From Micrasema longulum (taxonomy: Eukaryota > Arthropoda > Insecta > Trichoptera > Brachycentridae): a stretch of 64,000 nt of DNA. Every line of letters starts with the position of its first letter. The stretch's first letter is position 1. Of this stretch, positions 56,850 through 64,000 are shown one piece after another. The translations under genes were made by a program, and so were the position numbers. Location: assembly GCA_022494885.1 (NCBI GenBank), contig JAGVSM010000452.1, forward strand, positions 279,285 to 343,284. Direction: 5' to 3'. The notes under the pieces were generated by a model, which ran no database searches, had not been told where the DNA came from, and saw only the letters and a program-made list of their open reading frames with translations.

Positions 56850-57480
56850 CGGCAAAAAGGACAGACGAAGCAGCGGGGACCATTTTCCTGCTAGTAAAAT
56901 TCAGTTCAATCTCATTGGAGCCGAGATCGGGTGGGGATAGACGGACGTGCGTAAGCACTCATTCTGTGTGCAACCGTTCGCGCTTAGGCCTCCGTGCTTC
57001 GTAGCTTCGCAGTGTAGTGGCGGGCACGAGCACTCCACTCACTCCCGTGAGTGATATCTACATGGGGTTCGATTCTATGCAGGGTCGATCAAAATGGAAG
57101 TATGCAAAAAAAAAAACGAAAAAAAGTCATACAACGTAAACACATGGCATTTTTTTTAGTTAAAGGGATGATGCTGATTTAATTTATAAAAGAAAATATT
57201 TTTTAATAAGACGTATTTGAATTCAACATGTCGCAACAACTCTTCAACCCACGAGCGCAATATTAGCATAATATTGGCGGTGATAATTACATTTTAAACC
57301 CACACAAAACCTATGTAAACTATTTTACTAAATTTCGTTTGCGGGTACAAGGAAATAATATTTTTTAAAGGGGCATAACGAAACATACGGTTTTTAATTT
57401 GAAAACACCGTTTATTGCTTCGGGTCTTATAAATAAAATGTATTATCTTTCATTTATCTTGTTTAGTAACACAAATTGTT
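56850..57480. other. GC-richer upstream flank of the cystine-knot gene, then AT-rich DNA
   Basis: 56850-57060 is clearly richer in G and C than the surroundings and may hold upstream control sites. The rest shows nothing recognised. Confidence 0.4.
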
Positions 57481-57481
57481 T

Positions 57482-57790
57482 TTCATCATCATCATCATTC
57501 CATGTCCGCTCCCTAGTTAGAGCATATGGTGTCCACGAAGAGCCGCCAGGCAGCTCTGACGGCTGCCAGCTCCTGTGTATCCTCTCAAGACAGGTTCGCG
57601 TCCCATAGTTCTGACATGAACTACCAATAAACAGTTAGCAGCGTCGTTCAGGAAGTCCGGAACCTGATGCCTTGTAAAGTGGACAAGCGTGGTTAGGGTT
57701 CTCAGGAGGCATCCTCAGTATATGGTCCAGCCAACCGTATCGCCTCCACTTGACGACAGTTATCACCGGAGTTTGCTGCGACCGTTATCT
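57482..57790 (-). pseudogene. Non-LTR retrotransposon C-terminal fragment
   Basis: A minus-strand frame near 57770-57690 reads WRRYGWLDHILRMPPENPNH, the W.W.GHvlRM block found late in many LINE polyproteins, followed by broken frames that reach an ATG-repeat (CATCATCATCAT, 57484-57496). Confidence 0.6.
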
Positions 57791-58489
57791 TATTTCTTAA
57801 TTCCTTACAAAGTCATTTTTATCATTATTTTTATTTTGTATGCAGTTTTTTTGCATGGTATAAATAATGATATTTTATAAATTCTGCACGTTAAATACCA
57901 AATAACTTTCTATTCAAAATTTATACAAAACGTGGGAGCAAAGGTAATAAAAAATATGAAAAAAACAGAGAAAGAGACAAATAATGTAAGAATTTCAGTA
58001 AAACTATTCCTAAATATTTCGATTTTTAGAAAGCCGTATTAGAAAAATAAGAATGCCACTGGTAGGGTGGAAAGCTATGTAGGTACGAGTGTAAGGACCA
58101 AGCTGACCCGAGTCAGCAAAATAATGCATAAAATATTTCTTATTAGATAATATTATATCGAATATCTGAAGGTATAAATCAAAGGTTGATCCCACTTTCA
58201 TTTTAAACGATAAGTTTATTTATTGAGTTGTGTTATTTTTTTTCAAATTAAAAAATGAGCATCGAAAGTTTAAAAAAATGTTTGCTCTATAATATATTGT
58301 GTTTGCTTTTACGTTACATAAATTATTTTATTTGATTGCAAGCCTTGAAAATCGAATGCCAAGTTGACGAAAGTGAGCAATTTCGACACCTCCTTCTGAT
58401 CGCGTTCATTCGAGAAACACAAAGGAGAGAAAAAATAACAAATAAGAATAAAATAACGAAGGAAAAAACTTTTGAGTCGATTTTTTTTT
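57791..58489. other. AT-rich region with no gene recognised
   Basis: Nothing supported is seen. Confidence 0.5.
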
Positions 58490-58662
58490 TTTTAAATACT
58501 GGAGTTTTTATTATTTACTCAAATATTTAAATTTTCAGACCATTTCCTAAAAGTAGTAAATAACTTGTACTGAAAAAATGGAAATCAAGTTGCGATTGAG
58601 TGGGATTTTAACCTCGGTCCATTAGTCCACAATACTTCGTCAGGACTACAACCTAGATATTA
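58490..58662 (-). repeat. SINE-like repeat, family B
   Basis: Reversed: AAGTAGTAAATAACTTGTAC, GATTGAGTGGGATTTTAACC and CCTCGGTCCATTAGTCCACA. It parallels 41615-41758. Confidence 0.6.
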
Positions 58663-60284
58663 AATAAGAACGCCTTTCTCGAAAACCGTAATGAATGTTT
58701 TACTATAAAACTATTACCTTAAATATGGGGGTTGACATAAGTTAACTGTTGTTTTTTTTTTCCAAATGAAGAGAATAAGATGACAAATAAGTCAGTAATG
58801 TATTCTCCATCATTATTTAACAACAAATTAGTTAATAATGTATGTATTTTCCTTATTCCATTTTTGTTTTCTCCTTTATTCCCTCGCCTGAACTGAAGGA
58901 TTCTGCCTTTATTTCCTAGATTGAAAATGCTCACATTCGTCTACTTGACATTCCATTTTAAAGGCTTTCAATCAAATAAAATAATATTTGTAACGTAAAG
59001 GCAAACACATTATCTTGTAGAGCAGAAAATTTCTTTTGAATGACATAGATAACCTTTACCATTTTGTTTTACTTTTGATGCTCATTTTTAAAAATTTGGC
59101 CATGTTTAATAATCTTTACAAACAAAAAACAATATAAAAACAGAAATTCCTCATTCCACCAAGAAATGTCAGCGTAAAAACTCAATCTCATAAATTTATA
59201 TTTTAAACCTTTTATAATATATTTTTTTATATACATACTCGTATTATGTTCATGAATCATTATTGTGAGCACGTACTGTGGTCGTTTTCCTTTTCCTTTC
59301 TCTATAAATACCGAATGGACCTTCTCGCTACAATCCGTGGACCAGTTATAGGTCCTGTTAGATATATAGATCTGGGGGCTTTCAAAAAATTTTATAAACT
59401 CGTTTCGGTGAATTCCAATGTGATCATGTCTAGTCAATTTAATACATTGAAAGATTCATTTTCCTCTCAATCCAATGAAGTACATATTTTGTTTGTACTT
59501 CTGGGTTACCTTCTTTCAGCACAAAGATGCCAAGACTACCAGATTACAGAGAGCTTCCTAGGACAGCTTTTCTCGTTCAGCAAAGAACAGTTGTTGCTTG
59601 TATGAGGGCACCGCCAAGGAGACTTAAGTCCTTAGATGCGGTGGGCAATATGCGGTGCCTAGGCCATACGATCTTTCCCAATAAACGCTGTATTTCGGCT
59701 CTGAAACTGAAACGACTTTGTATAATTTTTTTATGTAGGAAGATGTTCTTTTTTAATGGCATCAAAATATTTTTTATTTTTCCATCATTAAATATGCGTG
59801 TTATTTTCAATATAATTACAAGGTTTTACATTATGTTTATACGCTTCTCGAGAGCCTTTAACTACGCTTGCGCACTTAAGAACGGATCAGGTTCTTGCGG
59901 TTTCAAAAATCCACGGTTGACATTTTGTCGGAAGTTCACATCTGAGCCGCGAGACGCGAACTTGATTTGGGAGAACGCACGAGATTTAGCCGCTGACAGA
60001 CAAAGGACATAGATTAATAAAAAGAATATTTTTTATAAGAAATCCCTTACTAACAGTTAAGGAACAATGATACTTAATTTGAATAACTGTCAAACAAAAC
60101 ATACGCTATCAATAGTAAATAAATAATAAACAATGTTATGAGTATGTCCAGATGTTTGTAGTTATCGATTTAAAAAACTGGTATAAGTAAAAGCACAAAA
60201 ATTGTAAAATTGTTTTCAGGCGTTGCTTGGTGGGTAAAATAATTAAGCAGATCTCATCAACATTAATAATGGTTTCAGCTTTTT
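58663..60284. other. No gene supported; one open frame of doubtful status
   Basis: A 161-codon plus-strand frame begins at 59527 (MPRLPDYRELPRTAFLVQ...). Its first 65 codons are less AT-biased than the surroundings, but I find no family, signal peptide or splice context, and the C-terminal half looks random. Treat it as unproven. Confidence 0.35.
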
Positions 60285-60425
60285 TACTTCACAAAATTCA
60301 ATAGATGAAAGGGTTGAGGAAATGTGAATGTTACACATTGCGTAAAGTGGCCGCTTAAACCAGCCAATGATAGACTTGTAAATGCCTAGACTTTAATATT
60401 TCCTTCTCGAAAATAATTTCTCTCT
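60285..60425 (-). repeat. MITE family M fragment
   Basis: GAAATGTGAATGTTACACAT, GCGTAAAGTGGCCGCTTAAA and CCAGCCAATGATAG match the reverse of 61830-61900. Confidence 0.55.
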
Positions 60426-61187
60426 TTGTTGCAATGTAATTTAGATCTAAATAAATAATAATTTAAACATAAAGATTATGGGATTTCAATCCACGCTTGT
60501 CAGCGTAACGTCATACAAACGTAGTTTCCATTTCAATATAATAAAGTGTCAGAGTGATAATAATATGTCGCTACGTAACTAGTATCTACTCACCTGGGAT
60601 CATATTATGCTGGTCATACCTAAATAAGTGAACTCACATGTAGTGCGTAATGGGTATTGTAGACTTTCATTTTAACTGTAGATAAACAATTTAATTAGGT
60701 AAATCAATTACTATTTTGGGTCACATATAACTGTGACACATCTTTTTTTTTTTTTTTGAATTTGAGCATTACGTAATAATGATTGAATTTTACATCATTA
60801 TTAGGGTTACATGAAATTCACAAACATGTTTTTTTAATAATTTTAACATTAATGCTAAAATAAGTTGCGCCTGATTGCACGCAAACCGCTCTACATTTTC
60901 AGCTTCATTTTCTTATCAAATCATTTGAGCCTTTCTTTAAAAGATTTATGACTGAATTATTGCTAATCATATAGTATTTGTAAAAAAGACCTATACAATA
61001 ATAAACAAAATATAATGTGGTAAACAGCTTCAAGAACTCTTAACGTAAAATCGCAACAGCATAAATTGCCAAATATATTTCATAAAAATGAAAACAAAAA
61101 AAAATAGTTAAATGTTTTAAGTACATCAACTACTTAAAACAAAACAAAAATAACATCAATAGAAGAAACTTATAGTAAAACAAACAG

Positions 61188-61330
61188 GCGCCGTTGTTCA
61201 GTTGGTTAGATGGCTAACCGTGAAACTGGCGTTGCGGGTTCGATTTCCGCCAGTTGCAAGAAAAAATCCAACAAAGATTTTTCCTAAATTCGTCTGGGTG
61301 ATGTGGTGTATTTTTTCTAGATTTCATCCA
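61188..61330 (+). repeat. tRNA-related SINE head
   Basis: GTTCAGTTGGTTAGATGG resembles an A box, and GCGGGTTCGATTTCCGC forms a T arm with B box. The 5' GCGCCGT has no complementary 3' acceptor strand, so it is not a working tRNA gene. Confidence 0.55.
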
Positions 61331-61752
61331 AATCCTTTCTTTCCCATCTTCTGACAAACCTCTAAAATAGAGGTTTTGCGGGTTATTCCTTTTAAAAAAA
61401 ACACATGTTTAGAGTCCTTAATTTGCTTACAAGAGAAATTTCTTCTTTGGAATAAAAAAAAATTGATAACATTAAAGTATAAAATTGAATTGAGCATTCA
61501 TAAGACGCCAGACTGATATTTGGTGGAAGATTGGCTTTTTCAAAATATAAAAATAATAACAGGAGAATCGAAAAAAAAATTAAGGTTTTCGTTATTAAAA
61601 ATATAAATGATAAACGTGCTTGCTATTTGAAATAAAATGTTATTAGAAATGTCAACTAAACATCAACATTATCGAGTTTTTTTTTCAAAATCAAAAATTT
61701 GTTAAAAAAACGGAAAAATTCAAATGTATGAAGCCCACGAAAAAACTAAAAT

Positions 61753-62068
61753 ATGTTATATGCTAACATATTACAACAGAGATGAAGAACATTTAAGAAA
61801 AGGTAATATAAAAGTCTAGGAATCTACAGGGCTTATGACCTGTCAATGGCTGGTTTAAGTGGCCACTTTACACACTGTGTAACATTCACCATTCTGCCTA
61901 TATTTGAACATCTATATTCCTTCAATTCTTTCATCTGTTGATGTTTGTGAAGTTATGTGTTTGTGAAGTTCTCTGTTGTAATATGTTAATATAAACAGCT
62001 CCCCAGGGAATTGAATCCAGTCATTGTCTACAAAAATTTGGATAAACTCAAAATATTATGTTATATGC
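61753..62068 (+). mobile_element. MITE family M with 11-bp flanking duplication (copy 2)
   Basis: The body 61764-62057 starts TAACATATTACAACAGAG, which reappears inverted at about 61975-61995 (CTCTGTTGTAATATGTTA). The right side continues to an outer end CAAAAATTTGGATAAACTC. ATGTTATATGC occurs directly at both borders (61753-61763 and 62058-62068). A long duplication plus long inverted repeats recalls Mutator-like or foldback elements. The left outer arm present at 3763 is missing here. Confidence 0.7.
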
Positions 62069-62279
62069 AACTACTACGGGGAACAGAAAATTAGTATGAC
62101 ATAAACAGTCTACAAAAACGAGAAAATAAAATATTTAAGCTAGTACATGTCTTTTTTTATCTAACAGTAACTAGTAACTAAAAAACTCTTTAAACAAACT
62201 AACTAATTAAATATATCTGAACTCTTTCAACTTGAATCCTTATAATTTATTCATTAATTCGGCACTGATGCAATTGTAA

Positions 62280-62520
62280 ATGAAGAACTAAAACTTGTAG
62301 AAGAACAAAGAATTGTACTCGTAGTAAACATGGACAGAATACAAGAATATCAGAACAGTGTCATATATAACATTCTAAAACGAGACAAAAATAGTCTAGA
62401 CTAATAAACCAAGAACTGAAATTATACAATAAACTACCAGACAAAATTAAACAAAAGACTCAGACAACATTTACGAAAGATTTTAAAAATATTATCATAC
62501 ACAATAAAATAAGAATTTAA
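62280..62520 (+). pseudogene. LINE C-terminal scrap
   Basis: A frame near 62417 reads ELKLYNKLPDKIKQKTQTTF and then KDFKNI, ending at a stop. KLYNKLPD.IK..... followed by F.K.LK is a common reverse-transcriptase protein tail. Very AT-rich and fragmentary. Confidence 0.4.
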
Positions 62521-62529
62521 AAGAGAAAA

Positions 62530-64000
62530 AATATTTTCTCAAATTAATGTAATCCGTAAGGAATTAACAATGAATTTCAAATAAAAAAATACGTAACAAA
62601 TTTGCTATAAAAGATCAATGGTTTTCGATTAAAAAAATATTAGAACGATGAATTAATAAATTTATATATTAGTAAACTCTTACCCCCAATATCCAACTTG
62701 CATTCTAAAAAAATAAAAATTTAGAAAGAATTCTTAACAATTCCAAATCAACAAATGGTCTTTTAGAAAAAAAAGCTGTCTGAATAAAATTACCCGTGGA
62801 GATTTTTATAGTAAATAAAGTAATAGTTAATCGAAAAAGTTAATAAAATAATGGTATGAAAGTAAATAAAATAAAGGCCAAACTGCGAAAAAAAATTAGA
62901 GCTAACAAACACAGTTGCGGACTAACTAGAAATATTTTCTCTGAATTAGCAAATCATATTATAGATACAAATTATTATTTTATAAAAAAAAGCATAATAA
63001 TGAATTTAAAAAAAATATATAAATAAAAAATAAAGGAAATCTGAAAAAACTCTTCTGTATTTCAAAATTCTTCACCCCTGATTTTTAATATTTCCAAAAA
63101 ATATGATAATCCACCCTTCTTACCCACTTCACCCTACCCTGCCTTACCCCCTCCAACCAACCCCAACAGTACCTAATTACTATTATGTATTCTGTACACC
63201 TGATGATGGGTAATCGGAATACCTGACACTATATGTGTTATAATATTAAACTCGAGTGTGGTCTGTATACCTATACAGTGTTTTATTTTTAAATATTAAA
63301 TAGTATAAAGACTGAAATAATTTAAGTATTTGATCGCTATGATATATGCACCAATCGATATAGCCAATAGAAAAGCGTAGAAATGGCGAATTATAATCAA
63401 TCGATTAATAGTTATTGTACTCAAGACATTTAGTGCTTTTTCATACTAAAATTTGATAGTATGAAAACACACTTAGATAACCATTGAATTTTTTTATATA
63501 ACCCGTATTTCTTGTCGGCTTTTTTCAGAAAATATTTTAGCACAAAAACATAGGGTTTTTCTCTTAAGGAAAATTAATTTATCCTTGCCAAAAAGGCCGT
63601 GCAGATATAACGTCACAGATTTTTTATTAACGAACAGCTTAATCCAACAATAAAATTCATTTACACATTCGTCATGAGACCTGGATATTTTTATTCTTCT
63701 TACGTAAACTACTCTTATCCTTTACGATTGGGGGCGGTGCTAAAAAAACTCCTGACGTCACTACAACCTGGAGAGATGTATTGTGATGGTAAGTTAATTC
63801 TAACCCTCCAAGCCTAGGTCTAAGAGCCGGGAAACTGAGTGAAAGGCGAGAGCTCTCATACCTATCGCTAAAGTTATACGCAAAATCCCACAAACTAAAA
63901 CAAACTACAGTAAAACAATGCTCCTCTTACAAACCTTAAGCATTGGACTTTTAGATAGGGAGCGAGCGCTCTCACTTTCTCAGGTTTAACCGCTGGTCCC
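62530..64000. other. AT-rich region with no gene recognised
   Basis: Contains one TGACGTCA at 63753-63760 in a GC-richer patch (63700-63900), and nothing else that I can support. Confidence 0.45.

Noticed and set aside
59527..60012. 161-codon plus-strand frame
   Set aside because: No family recognised and the second half looks random; left as unproven rather than annotated as a gene.

Overview
The window is AT-rich nuclear DNA from an arthropod, most likely an insect. Genes are sparse and split by GT-AG introns. Polyadenylation signals follow several genes, and the spaces between and inside genes are packed with decayed transposons (two mariner-type elements, a pogo-like fragment, P-element-like copies with THAP exons, non-LTR retrotransposon tails, tRNA-derived SINEs, long-TIR MITEs). 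The order of insect cannot be decided from the sequence alone. Layout: (1) 59-6806 (+) holds the last five exons of a GH31 lysosomal alpha-glucosidase-like gene; its 4.1 kb third intron is a nest of repeats (mariner, SINEs, MITE, tandem repeat, LINE fragment). (2) 6807-20200 has no gene that I can support, only relics of pogo, mariner, SINE and LINE elements. (3) 20258-23477 (-) is a two-exon C2H2 zinc-finger gene; the second exon, 1.5 kb beyond the apparent stop, supplies a C-terminal domain. (4) 24740-37200 is gene-free and rich in retroelements, including a retroposon nested inside another element with a 14-bp target-site duplication, a Helitron-like fragment, an RNase H-bearing LINE, and a 1.1 kb TA-flanked DNA transposon. 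(5) 37553-46758 (+) is a three-exon gene for a secreted, charged protein with no family I recognise. Each of its two introns carries one copy of the same P-element-like transposon and one hairpin repeat with a hammerhead-like core. (6) 48931-49863 (-) is an intronless coding region for a mitochondrial carrier, best matched to the thiamine pyrophosphate carrier SLC25A19. (7) 56260-56700 (-) encodes a small secreted cystine-rich protein that looks like an IL-17-type or trunk/PTTH-type cystine-knot ligand. (8) The remainder to 64000 is repeat debris. The four complete or partial protein genes have unrelated jobs (lysosomal glycogen breakdown, transcription, mitochondrial cofactor import, extracellular signalling), so no operon-like or pathway link is implied. 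The points most worth a second look are the IL-17/trunk-like ligand, the hammerhead-like palindromic repeats, the paired THAP-bearing P-like elements with an 8-bp duplication, and the hidden C-terminal exon of the zinc-finger gene.
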